Shown: positions 5,036 through 13,075 of the stretch, piece by piece
Layout of the letters: every line of letters begins with the position of its first letter
Position numbering within the stretch: position 1 is the first letter of the stretch
NCBI GenBank assembly: GCA_947629295.1
Contig: CANRDH010000028.1
Span: 1 to 13,380, forward strand
Direction of reading: 5' to 3'
Length of the DNA stretch: 13,380 nt
From: an uncultured Clostridia bacterium
Lineage (GTDB): Bacteria; Bacillota; Clostridia; Oscillospirales; Acutalibacteraceae
Translations under genes and position numbers: made by a program
Notes under the pieces: generated by a model
Told to the model about the DNA's origin: nothing
The model's database searches: none
The model's input: the letters and a program-made list of their open reading frames with translations, nothing else

Positions 5036-6952
5036 ATGGCGATTATTACAGTTCATAATTTGTCAATGGAATTTGGTGAAAATATTCTTTTTGACGGTAT
5101 GAATTTTGAAATACAGAAGGGCGACAGAATAGGTCTTATCGGAGTAAACGGCTGCGGTAAAACAACATTATTCAAGCTTTTGACAGGTGAGTATTATCCT
5201 GCCTCGGGTTCTGTCATTATCAATAAAAATACAACTGTCGGTTATATGGAACAGCACGTATGCCGCAATCTTGAAAGGAGTGCCTATGACGAGGTACTGA
5301 CTGTTTTTTCCGATTTGATTCAGACTGAGAATGAACTGGAGGAGCTTAACAGCACTATAGGCTCAGACGGTGACAGACTGAATGAAATGGTTGAAAGACA
5401 GGCTATGCTGCATGATGAATTTACAGAACAGGGAGGACTTACATACAGAAGCCGTGCAAGATCGGCACTTCTTGGGCTTGGGTTTGACGATGAACATATG
5501 ATGCTTCCGATAAGCTCACTGAGCGGGGGACAAAGGGCAAAGCTGCAGCTTGCAAAACTTCTTTTGTGCGGAGCTGATTTGCTTTTGCTTGACGAGCCTA
5601 CCAACCATCTTGATACCGCCGCATCCGAATGGCTTGAAAGCTATCTTACAGAGTCTAAATGCTCATATATTGTCATATCCCACGACAGGTATTTTCTTGA
5701 CAAAACAACAAATATAACATTCGAGCTTGAAAATAAAAAAATGTCAAGATATAACGGTAATTATACCGCCTATCTTCCGCAGAAGGAGGAACACCTTCTG
5801 AGCCTGCAAAAGGCTTATGACAATACTGTAAGGGAAATAAACAGGCTTGAGGGTATTGTCGAACAGCAAAGACGCTGGAACAGGGAGAAAAATATTAAAA
5901 CCGCCGAAAGCAAGATGAAGGCGATAAAACGTCTTGAAAGGAATCTTGAAAAACCTGAAGCTGCACCTTCAGCCATAAGCTTTGATTTGCGGATAAAAAA
6001 CAGAAGCGGTGACGATGTGCTTGAGGTAAAGGATTTGTCGCTTTCATTCAAAAATAACGGACTTTTTAAAAATGTCGATATTAAGATACATAGAGGGGAG
6101 AGAGTATTTCTTCTCGGTCCTAACGGCTGCGGAAAAACCTCGCTTTTGAAAACTCTGCTTGGTCAGTATACGCCAAATTCAGGCTCAATACGTTTCGGCG
6201 AGGGGGTAAAAACAGGCTATTATGATCAGATACAGACAGGAATGGACAGCCAAAAAACTGTTTTTGAGGAGATTTCCGATCGTTTTCCCGCTATGACAAA
6301 TACGGAAATAAGAAATACTCTTGCACGCTTTCTGTTCAAAAATGATGATGTATTCAAGCCGCTGTCAACGCTTAGCGGGGGAGAAAGGGCAAGAGTACTT
6401 CTGACGGAGCTTATGCTGACGGGAGCGAATTTTCTTCTGCTTGACGAGCCTACAAACCATCTCGATATTAATTCCTGCAGCGAGCTGCAAAAGGCTCTCG
6501 GTGAATATGAAGGAACGCTGCTTATAGTATCGCACGACCGATATCTGATAAACGCACTTGCGGATAAAATATTGTATCTTACGCCGGAAGGTATAAAGGA
6601 ATTTGAGGGCAGTTATGAGGATTTTCTGGAAATTGCCAAACCTTTTGCCTGCTCTGATACCGAAAAAACAAATACAGAGAAAACCGAAAAGCAAAGCGAA
6701 TACAAAAATAAAAAAGAGCTTGACGCAAGGCGGCGCAGGGATAAGGCGAGACTCAATAAGCTTGAGAAGGAAATTGCAGAATCGGAAAGCAGGCTCGGTT
6801 TACTGAATGAGGAATTGAGCGATCCTGAGATTTCTGCCGATTATGAAAGGCTTGTTGAAATTACGGAGGAGATCTCCTCTGCCGAGGCTGAGATTGATCT
6901 GCTTTATGAGGAATGGGAGGAAATTTCCGAAAGAAACGAAGGGAATAAATGA
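5036..6952 (+). CDS. ABC-F family ribosome-associated ATPase (YdiF/Uup-like)
   Basis: ABC-F proteins have two ATP-binding domains and no membrane part; they bind the ribosomal E site and relieve stalled or difficult translation, and some give antibiotic protection. I place the start at ATG 5036 (638 aa): the AGGTGA site at 5025-5030 is 5 bases away and itself contains the upstream GTG at 5027. Domain 1 has Walker A GVNGCGKTT (36-44), LSGGQ (162-166) and LLLLDEPTNHLD (182-193). Domain 2 has GPNGCGKTS (361-369), LSGGE (446-450) and LLLDEPTNHLD (467-477). The Lys/Arg-rich linker (about 255-310) is the ribosome-contacting P-site tip region. A C-terminal charged coiled coil (about 555-635) points to the YdiF/Uup group rather than EttA. 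mtaB follows with a 4-base overlap. A resistance role is not supported by context. Confidence 0.93.
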   Translation: MAIITVHNLSMEFGENILFDGMNFEIQKGDRIGLIGVNGCGKTTLFKLLTGEYYPASGSVIINKNTTVGYMEQHVCRNLERSAYDEVLTVFSDLIQTENELEELNSTIGSDGDRLNEMVERQAMLHDEFTEQGGLTYRSRARSALLGLGFDDEHMMLPISSLSGGQRAKLQLAKLLLCGADLLLLDEPTNHLDTAASEWLESYLTESKCSYIVISHDRYFLDKTTNITFELENKKMSRYNGNYTAYLPQKEEHLLSLQKAYDNTVREINRLEGIVEQQRRWNREKNIKTAESKMKAIKRLERNLEKPEAAPSAISFDLRIKNRSGDDVLEVKDLSLSFKNNGLFKNVDIKIHRGERVFLLGPNGCGKTSLLKTLLGQYTPNSGSIRFGEGVKTGYYDQIQTGMDSQKTVFEEISDRFPAMTNTEIRNTLARFLFKNDDVFKPLSTLSGGERARVLLTELMLTGANFLLLDEPTNHLDINSCSELQKALGEYEGTLLIVSHDRYLINALADKILYLTPEGIKEFEGSYEDFLEIAKPFACSDTEKTNTEKTEKQSEYKNKKELDARRRRDKARLNKLEKEIAESESRLGLLNEELSDPEISADYERLVEITEEISSAEAEIDLLYEEWEEISERNEGNK

Positions 6953-8241
6953 ATATGAAGGTCAGAATATATACGCTTGGCTGCAAGGTGAACCGGTTTG
7001 AATCGGGCGCGGTTATGAATCAGCTTACCGAAAACGGATATGAGGCAGCAGGTGAGAATGAAACAGCCGATGTTACAATAATCAATTCATGTGCGGTTAC
7101 CGCGGCAAGCGAGCAAAAAGCATATAAGCTGATACGCCGCATAAGGCGCGAGGACCCCGATACGGTGATACTTTTTACGGGCTGTATGGCTCAGATTGAA
7201 TCGAATAAGAGCAAATTACTCGATGATGTTGATATAATTGTCGGAAACAAGAGAAGAGCGGATATTTTATCCGTGCTTGAGGATTATTTTACACGCAGGG
7301 AAAAAATTATAAGGATTGAGCAATATCAAAGCTGTGAGCTGTACGAAAATCTTATTGCGGATAATTTTTCGGACAGAACCAGAGCCCTTCTCAAAATAGA
7401 GGACGGCTGCAATCGTTTTTGCTCCTATTGTATAATACCGTATGCGAGGGGCAGAGTGCGCTCCTGCTCGCTAGAGTATATTGATAGGCAGATAAAGACC
7501 TTTGCAGAAAAAGGATATAAAGAAGTGGTATTGGTGGGGATTAATCTTTCCGCTTACGGCGGAGATAACGGATATAAATTTTCTGACGCTGTAAGAACCG
7601 CCTGTGAGGCTGCGGATATCCGTATAAGATTAAGCTCGCTTGAGCCTGAATCAATGGATATGGACACACTCAAAATTTTTTCATCCTATGATAATTTCTG
7701 CCCGCAGTTTCATCTTTCACTCCAAAGCGGATGTGATGAAACTCTCAAAAGAATGAACAGGCATTATACGACAGCGGAATATGAAAAAATCGTTTCGGAT
7801 ATAAGAAGTACTTTTGAAAATCCGTCGATAACGACGGATGTAATGGTTGGCTTCTGCGGTGAAACAGAGGAAGAATTTCTAAGGTCGGTTGAATTTGTAG
7901 AAAAAATCGGTTTTGCAAAGGTACACGTTTTCCCGTATTCCCGCCGCCCCGGAACTTCCGCAGACAGAGCAGGCGGGCACATTTCAAACGAGGTTAAAAA
8001 GTATAGGGCAGGGCTTATGTCAAGGACTGCCGAAAAATCCCGGAATGAGTTTTTAAAAAATCAGGTTGGCAGAACCGAAAGTGTTTTGCTTGAATCACGA
8101 AAAAAGAACGGAAAATATGAGGGCTATACGCCGAATTATACGCCTGTTCTTATTTCTGCTGACGAAAGCCTTGTAAATGAAATTGTGGCTGTTAAAATTA
8201 CAGGTGTTGAGGGTGACCTTTGTATCGGCAAAATTACATAA
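6949..8241 (+). CDS. mtaB: tRNA t6A37 methylthiotransferase MtaB
   Basis: MtaB is a radical-SAM enzyme that adds a methylthio group to N6-threonylcarbamoyladenosine at position 37 of ANN-decoding tRNAs, making ms2t6A. With 430 residues it is full length. The N-terminal domain holds the cluster cysteines Cys12 in TLGCKVN, Cys48 in NSCAV and Cys79 in TGCMAQ. The radical-SAM motif is CNRFCSYC (Cys154, 158, 161). A C-terminal TRAM-like tRNA-binding domain spans about 370-430. The TLGCKVN start favours MtaB over MiaB or RimO. The ATG at 6949 overlaps the ABC-F stop as ATGA; a second ATG at 6955 lies at a better distance (10 versus 4 bases) from the AAGGGA site, so either may be used. Coupling to an ABC-F factor puts two translation-quality genes in one unit. 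Confidence 0.95.
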   Translation: MNMKVRIYTLGCKVNRFESGAVMNQLTENGYEAAGENETADVTIINSCAVTAASEQKAYKLIRRIRREDPDTVILFTGCMAQIESNKSKLLDDVDIIVGNKRRADILSVLEDYFTRREKIIRIEQYQSCELYENLIADNFSDRTRALLKIEDGCNRFCSYCIIPYARGRVRSCSLEYIDRQIKTFAEKGYKEVVLVGINLSAYGGDNGYKFSDAVRTACEAADIRIRLSSLEPESMDMDTLKIFSSYDNFCPQFHLSLQSGCDETLKRMNRHYTTAEYEKIVSDIRSTFENPSITTDVMVGFCGETEEEFLRSVEFVEKIGFAKVHVFPYSRRPGTSADRAGGHISNEVKKYRAGLMSRTAEKSRNEFLKNQVGRTESVLLESRKKNGKYEGYTPNYTPVLISADESLVNEIVAVKITGVEGDLCIGKIT

Positions 8242-8638
8242 TCAAATCTATTATCATTATACTGCGGCACAGAGCTTCGTTATAAGCAGAGAAAAATGCA
8301 CGTTTGAGCCTGTAATTGTCAATGGTATTCATGTATTCCTGTCGGTAGCATTTACTGTCCTCGAGTTCAATTCCTATCCGGGAGCGTAATACTGTTTTGT
8401 AGGACCCGCTTTCCTTTATCGAAGCAGGCTCAGGCTCACATGAATATCCGGTCATGGAGTGGTATATTGACATAAAGGCGTCTGCTGTCCGTTGGTTTTC
8501 CTCGGAAAAATTTTCAATGATTTTTTTCTCACGCTCACTTGGTGCGGATTTTGCGAGAATCCGGTACAACTCTGCATTATAAAGCTCGCTGTTAATGTAT
8601 TCCCGAAGCCTTCGGGGCATATTGCTTACATTATTCAA
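8234..8638 (-). CDS. Ferritin-like protein with degenerate metal ligands
   Basis: This is a small four-helix protein resembling rubrerythrin-type ferritin-like domains, which usually hold a di-iron centre. I choose TTG 8638 (134 aa): AGAGGTG lies 6 bases upstream, whereas the GTG at 8645-8647 is part of that site. Visible helices are REYINSELYNAELY, then ENFSEENQRTADAFMSIYHSMTG, RIGIELEDSKCYRQEY, and FFSAYNEALCRSIMI. The usual ExxH pairs are not present: the second helix has EENQ and the last has NEALCR, so iron binding is doubtful. There is no rubredoxin tail. It converges on mtaB, sharing 8 bases at the stop codons, and diverges from trmB. The function is not known; the family call is moderate. 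Confidence 0.7.
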   Translation of the reverse strand: MNNVSNMPRRLREYINSELYNAELYRILAKSAPSEREKKIIENFSEENQRTADAFMSIYHSMTGYSCEPEPASIKESGSYKTVLRSRIGIELEDSKCYRQEYMNTIDNYRLKRAFFSAYNEALCRSIMIIDLIM

Positions 8639-8691
8639 ATTAATCACCTCTCGAATATATATGCACCGATTATTAAAAATATTTGGTTTTT

Positions 8692-8744
8692 ATGCGCATA
8701 CCTCTGTTTATTTCTTGTAAGGAAATAAACAGAGTGCGCATTTT
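8692..8744 (+). terminator. 20-bp imperfect hairpin with short T-run in the divergent gap
   Basis: ATGCGCA (8692-8698) and CTCTGTTTATTTC (8702-8714) pair with GAAATAAACAGAG (8722-8734) and TGCGCAT (8735-8741). There is a 3-base bulge and a 7-base loop. TTT follows on the plus strand. It could stop mtaB read-through before trmB. Its 3' arm runs directly into an extended -10 element. Confidence 0.5.
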
Positions 8745-8752
8745 GCTATAAT
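8744..8752 (+). promoter_or_regulatory. Extended -10 promoter element for trmB
   Basis: TGC-TATAAT (TATAAT at 8747-8752) is an extended -10 box without a recognisable -35. Transcription would start near 8759, about 43 bases before the trmB start. Confidence 0.5.
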
Positions 8753-8801
8753 ATTACCGAGTAGGTGTTTGTATTATTTGTATTTTAATCAGGTGATCAT
8801 A

Positions 8802-9494
8802 ATGAGAATGAGAAATAAACCATGGGCAAAGCCTGAGCTTGAGGCTTGCGATTATTTTATATCAGAACCGCTGAAAATGAGGGGACAATGGGCAGGTGTC
8901 TTTAAAAGAAAAAATCCCGTTTATATCGAGCTTGGCTGCGGAAAGGGCGGCTTTGCGGCTCAGGCGGCAACGGAAAATACAGATATTAATTATATTGCCG
9001 TAGATCTTGAGTATAAAATGCTGGGGGTTGCAAGACGTAAAATTTCGAAAATGTATGAAGAAAAGGGGCTTACGGCGGATAATATACTTCTTGTCGCCTG
9101 CAATATAGAAAATATAGGCTCTGTTTTTTCTGATGATGAGCTTATAGCCGACAGGATATACATAAACTTCTGCAATCCATGGCCTAAAAAGAAACATAAG
9201 AAACACAGACTCACTCATCCGAGGCAGCTTATTCAGTACAGGAGATTTCTTAAAGATGACGGAGAAATCTATTTTAAAACTGACGATGATGAATTGTTTG
9301 AGGAAAGTATAGAATATTTTAAGGAATGCGGCTTTGATGTTTCCTATAAAACATATGATTTACATTCATCCGGCTTTGAGCCCAATATTGTGAGCGAGCA
9401 TGAGAAGATGTTTTCGGATGAAGGAATAAAGATAAAATTTTTGATTGCAAAGAAGACAGGTCAGTTGGAGAGTGATATTATTGAAAAGAAATAA
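8802..9494 (+). CDS. trmB: tRNA (guanine-N7-)-methyltransferase
   Basis: TrmB methylates N7 of G46 in the variable loop of tRNAs with S-adenosylmethionine. I start it at ATG 8802 (230 aa), giving MRMRNKPWA, which is how Firmicutes TrmB proteins begin; AGGTGA lies 5 bases upstream. The frame stays open further upstream, to 8769, without a ribosome site. Motif I is ELGCGKG (43-49), with Asp68 after the second strand. The family signature appears as NPWPKKKHKKHRLTHP (125-140), with Asn where DPWPK is usual, followed by TDDDELFEES (160-169) and SEHEKMF (198-204) in place of TEYE. These changes look like lineage variants, not loss of function. Its 3' end overlaps the next gene by 14 bases, so it heads an operon with the lipoprotein and two-component genes. 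Confidence 0.95.
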   Translation: MRMRNKPWAKPELEACDYFISEPLKMRGQWAGVFKRKNPVYIELGCGKGGFAAQAATENTDINYIAVDLEYKMLGVARRKISKMYEEKGLTADNILLVACNIENIGSVFSDDELIADRIYINFCNPWPKKKHKKHRLTHPRQLIQYRRFLKDDGEIYFKTDDDELFEESIEYFKECGFDVSYKTYDLHSSGFEPNIVSEHEKMFSDEGIKIKFLIAKKTGQLESDIIEKK

Positions 9495-10842
9495 ATTGAT
9501 AAAATCTGCTGTCCTTGCCTTTTTTCTAAGCGTAGTATTACTTTCGGGCTGTTCGGATATCAGCTTTGGCGAGCAGACAATTCTGAGACCTCCGAAAGCA
9601 ACGGGAGATAAGGCTGAAATACAAAACATAATAAAGGAACAGGCGGGCAGTGATTATATGCTTAAGTATCCGCGGGCAGGGGATTACCGTTCGGCGGTTA
9701 CCATGTTTGAAACAGGACAGGGAAAAGAGGAATATGCTGTTGCACTGTATTCAATTGAAAATGATTCAAAGCTGAATATTTCAATAATTACTAATGAAAA
9801 CAGCGGTTGGAAATGTCTTGGAAGCTTCGGTAATTCCGGAACGGGTGTAGACCGTATTTTGCTTGAGGATTTGAATAATGACGGAAGGGATGAAATCCTT
9901 GTCGGTTGGAGCACATATAATTCGGGACAAAATACTCTGAGCGCATATTCCATTGAGAATGAAACTGTCAGAGAAATGACTATTGATGAAGCCTACAGTG
10001 AAATTGTTATAGCCGATATCACACAGGATGATTCAGAAGATATAATACTTTTGTCATTGAGAAACGATCAGACTGCCTCGTCTGCAAAAATTTTGCAGTA
10101 TTCCGAACAGGAAAAACGCCCGATAGGCAAATTTGCTTGCGAGCTTGATTCCAATGTCGTGTCATTTGTAAATATTCAGTACGGTAATGTAGGAAGCGGA
10201 AGGCAGGGCATTATAATTGACGGAGAAAAAAACAACGGTCAGCTTACAACTCAGGTATTATATTTTGATCCTAAAAAACAATTGCTTTTGAATCCGCTTG
10301 TTTCTAAAAATGAAAAAGGTGACGCAACTAATGATACAACAAGAAAAAATGTAATCACCTCAAGGGATATAAACGGTGACGATATTATTGAGGTACCTGT
10401 AGTTTCTCAGATGTCGGCACCTCCTGACTGGGATGCAGGTTCAATATGCAGCATAACATCATGGAAACAAATCAATGCTAAGGACGGTACTTTAAAAACA
10501 GTATTAAATACTGTAATGAATTATACGGACGGATATTATTTTGTAATGCCTGATAGCTGGAACGGAGCGGTTACAGCTATAAGCAGTGCCGAAGACAGAA
10601 AAATGGATTTTTATGTATGGGATGCCGAATCGTCGTCGCTCGGCGACAAACTGCTCAGCATATACCGATTTACCGGTTCGGATTGGAGCAAGGCGGAACA
10701 GGGTAAATATATAATGCTGCAAAGCGTAAAATCCAACGGTACCGAATCCGTAATAGCCGCGCAAATATTCAAAACGGATAAAAATAAGGAGCTCAATATA
10801 AGTCAGGCCGATATAGAAAAGCTGCTTAATCTTATTGCATAA
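9481..10842 (+). CDS. Lipoprotein with FG-GAP/VCBS-like loops
   Basis: The start is TTG 9481 (453 aa), with GGAGAG 8 bases upstream, inside the end of trmB. The N-terminus is a lipoprotein signal: KRNK, a hydrophobic stretch, then LLSGC, so Cys24 would be lipidated and the protein anchored outside the membrane. Three Asp-rich loops, DLNNDGRDE (130-138), DITQDDSED (179-187) and DINGDDIIE (296-304), each after a hydrophobic strand, look like FG-GAP/VCBS calcium-binding blades of a beta-propeller. I do not recognise a named family. It is followed after 24 bases by a response regulator and then a histidine kinase, so an accessory sensing role, or being a target of the system, is a reasonable inference. 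Nothing suggests enzymatic activity. Confidence 0.8.
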   Translation: MKRNKLIKSAVLAFFLSVVLLSGCSDISFGEQTILRPPKATGDKAEIQNIIKEQAGSDYMLKYPRAGDYRSAVTMFETGQGKEEYAVALYSIENDSKLNISIITNENSGWKCLGSFGNSGTGVDRILLEDLNNDGRDEILVGWSTYNSGQNTLSAYSIENETVREMTIDEAYSEIVIADITQDDSEDIILLSLRNDQTASSAKILQYSEQEKRPIGKFACELDSNVVSFVNIQYGNVGSGRQGIIIDGEKNNGQLTTQVLYFDPKKQLLLNPLVSKNEKGDATNDTTRKNVITSRDINGDDIIEVPVVSQMSAPPDWDAGSICSITSWKQINAKDGTLKTVLNTVMNYTDGYYFVMPDSWNGAVTAISSAEDRKMDFYVWDAESSSLGDKLLSIYRFTGSDWSKAEQGKYIMLQSVKSNGTESVIAAQIFKTDKNKELNISQADIEKLLNLIA

Positions 10843-10866
10843 ATAAAATACAGAGAGGTAATGAAA

Positions 10867-11568
10867 ATGAAAAACATACTTGTAGCAGAGGACGAAACCG
10901 CTATCCGTGAGTTTGTTGTTATCAATCTTGAAAGAGCGGGTTATAATGTTACCGAAGCGGAGAACGGAGTTGCCGCACTTCAGAAATATGATGAAGTAAA
11001 CGGAGATTTTGATATAGCCGTGCTTGATATCATGATGCCGGAAATGGACGGGCTTACTGTTTGCAAGGAACTGAGAAAGCGTAACGGAAACCTGGGCATA
11101 ATTATGCTTACGGCAAAAACGCAGGAGATGGACAAGGTTTCGGGACTTATGCATGGTGCGGATGATTACGTTACCAAGCCGTTCAGCCCTATGGAGCTTG
11201 TTGCAAGAGTGGACGCACTTTACAGAAGAATTGCAATAGCTGAGCTCAGAAGCGAAAATAATTTCAAGGAGGAAATAAAATCCGGCGATTTCACCCTCAA
11301 TCTTAAAAATCATTCCCTTAAAAAGAATGGCCGGCTTATCGAGCTTACTCAGGTTGAATTTCAGATTATGGAATATTTTTTTTCCAATCCGGGCGCCGCT
11401 CTCGACAGAAGCGCTATTCTGAAATATGTATGGGGAGAGCAGTATGTCGGTGAGGAAAAAATTGTAGATGTTAATATACGCCGACTTCGCATGAAGATAG
11501 AGGACAATCCCTCGTCGCCGAAATATATAGTGACCGTATGGGGTCTGGGATATAAATGGGAGAACTGA
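10867..11568 (+). CDS. OmpR/PhoB-family response regulator
   Basis: This is a DNA-binding response regulator that is phosphorylated by a histidine kinase, almost certainly the one encoded next. I prefer ATG 10867 (233 aa, MKNILVAEDE), since AGAGAGG ends 8 bases upstream; ATG 10861 is only 2 bases from it. The receiver domain (about 1-118) has the acidic pocket EDE (8-10), phospho-acceptor Asp54 in VLDIMMP, Thr82 and Lys104 in TKPFSP. The C-terminal winged helix (about 135-232) has the usual ELTQVEFQIMEYF, the recognition helix VDVNIRRLRMKIE and a final GLGYKWEN. All key residues are in place. Its target genes cannot be read from the window. Confidence 0.95.
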   Translation: MKNILVAEDETAIREFVVINLERAGYNVTEAENGVAALQKYDEVNGDFDIAVLDIMMPEMDGLTVCKELRKRNGNLGIIMLTAKTQEMDKVSGLMHGADDYVTKPFSPMELVARVDALYRRIAIAELRSENNFKEEIKSGDFTLNLKNHSLKKNGRLIELTQVEFQIMEYFFSNPGAALDRSAILKYVWGEQYVGEEKIVDVNIRRLRMKIEDNPSSPKYIVTVWGLGYKWEN

Positions 11569-11613
11569 TACGATCAGCGGCTTGAGAAATCATTGTGAAG
11601 GGAGGCTGCGCTT

Positions 11614-13020
11614 TTGAAGGGTATAACAAAACGCTGGGTCATGAATACCTTCGGAGTCATTTTGTTTATATTGTTGGCACTTCTGATTGTTTTTTCGGTT
11701 GTCGTTCAAAGCTTGTACTATAACGGAATAAGACAGACGCTTAGCGGAAGATCGGGTGAGCTTACCGGGGTTTTCAGCTACGGTGAGAGCTTTATGGAAA
11801 CGGCAATAAAATATCTTGAATCCTTTCCGGATAAGGAAATGATGGAGCTCGTTGTTATAAATCAAAACGGTGAGGCATCCTTAAATTCCACGGGATTTAC
11901 TCCGGACAGGGAGCAGTATATGCCCGATTATGAAGAAGCCCTCACAAATGAGGAGCATCGTGCGGACTGGTGCGGCAGACTCAGCTCGGGGGAAAAGGTT
12001 ATGGCTCTGACCCGTGTTATTACAGACAGTAACGGTAATTCTGTCGGAGCAATAAGGTATGTTGTTTCTCTTGAGGAAGCGGATAGAAAGATATTTATAG
12101 CAATTTCATTTGTATGTCTTGCGGGTATTCTGATAATGTTTTTTATATTTATTTCGAGTACGTATTTTCTTCGCTCGATTGTCCGACCTGTGCGTGAAAT
12201 CAGTGAGACGGCAAAAAAAATAGCAAGGGGAGATTTCAATGCGCGGATTAACAAATTTTACGACGATGAAATAGGAGATTTGTGCGATACCATAAATTAT
12301 ATGGCCGGTGAGCTCGGTACGGCGGATAAGATGAAAAATGAATTTATTTCTTCGGTTTCGCATGAGCTGAGAACGCCGCTTACGGCAATAAAGGGTTGGG
12401 CTGAAACCATGCAAATGGACGGCTTTAACGATAAACCTACCCTTGAAAAAGGTATGGGTATTATAATCAAGGAGACCGAAAGACTCGGAGGGATCGTAGA
12501 GGAGGTTCTCGACTTTTCCAGAATACAGCAGGACAGAATGGTGCTTATAATGGACAGGGTGGATATTCTTGCTGAGCTTGACGAATCTATATATATGCAA
12601 AAGGAAAGAGCGGCAAAAGAAAATAAACATATTATCTACGAGGCTCCGGAGATTCTTCCTCCAATCATAGGCGACAGAAACCGACTCAGGCAGGTTTTTA
12701 TCAATATCATTGATAATGCACTGAAATATTCCGGCTCGGACGGGGTTGTCAATATAACTGTGGAAAATATTGCGGATAAGGTTATTATAACGATAGAGGA
12801 TAACGGCTGTGGAATCGCAGCAGTAGATTTGCCGAAGGTCAAACAGAAGTTTTACAAGGCTAATCAGACAGTCAGGGGGTCGGGAATAGGTCTTGCGGTT
12901 GCCGATGAAATAATCAAGCTGCATCACGGAGAGCTTGATATTGACAGTACTGAGGGAGTCGGAACCACAGTTTCCATAACTCTGCCCGTAATATCGGAAA
13001 AGGAAATAGCTTCGGAATAA
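11614..13020 (+). CDS. Membrane sensor histidine kinase, PhoR-like
   Basis: This is the likely partner of the adjacent response regulator. It starts at TTG 11614, firmly set by AAGGGAGG 8 bases upstream, and has 468 residues. Order of parts: membrane helix (11-32), extracellular sensing region of about 125 residues (33-160), second helix (161-184), HAMP linker (185-238), dimerisation domain with phospho-His250 in SVSHELRTPL, and an ATPase domain with the N box Asn368 in IDNALKYS, G1 motif EDNGCG (395-400) and G2 GSGIGLAVA (422-430). The external region reads like a small PAS/Cache-like fold, and two cysteines are at 120 and 168. No damage is seen. The signal is unknown. Confidence 0.95.
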   Translation: MKGITKRWVMNTFGVILFILLALLIVFSVVVQSLYYNGIRQTLSGRSGELTGVFSYGESFMETAIKYLESFPDKEMMELVVINQNGEASLNSTGFTPDREQYMPDYEEALTNEEHRADWCGRLSSGEKVMALTRVITDSNGNSVGAIRYVVSLEEADRKIFIAISFVCLAGILIMFFIFISSTYFLRSIVRPVREISETAKKIARGDFNARINKFYDDEIGDLCDTINYMAGELGTADKMKNEFISSVSHELRTPLTAIKGWAETMQMDGFNDKPTLEKGMGIIIKETERLGGIVEEVLDFSRIQQDRMVLIMDRVDILAELDESIYMQKERAAKENKHIIYEAPEILPPIIGDRNRLRQVFINIIDNALKYSGSDGVVNITVENIADKVIITIEDNGCGIAAVDLPKVKQKFYKANQTVRGSGIGLAVADEIIKLHHGELDIDSTEGVGTTVSITLPVISEKEIASE

Positions 13021-13075
13021 GACTGACATACTGCATATGTATGAGATTTTAGGTGCTTGAGGAAAGGATAGGGAT

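Noticed and set aside
5036..6952. ABC-F antibiotic resistance determinant
   Set aside because: The C-terminal coiled coil and the housekeeping neighbour mtaB fit the YdiF/Uup translation factors; nothing links it to a resistance cassette.
8769..8801. Upstream start for trmB
   Set aside because: The extension has no ribosome site and does not resemble TrmB; ATG 8802 has AGGTGA at the right distance and the canonical MRMR start.
13027..13050. Terminator after the histidine kinase
   Set aside because: The stem is only 5 bp with a 7-base loop and a weak T-run, too poor to call.
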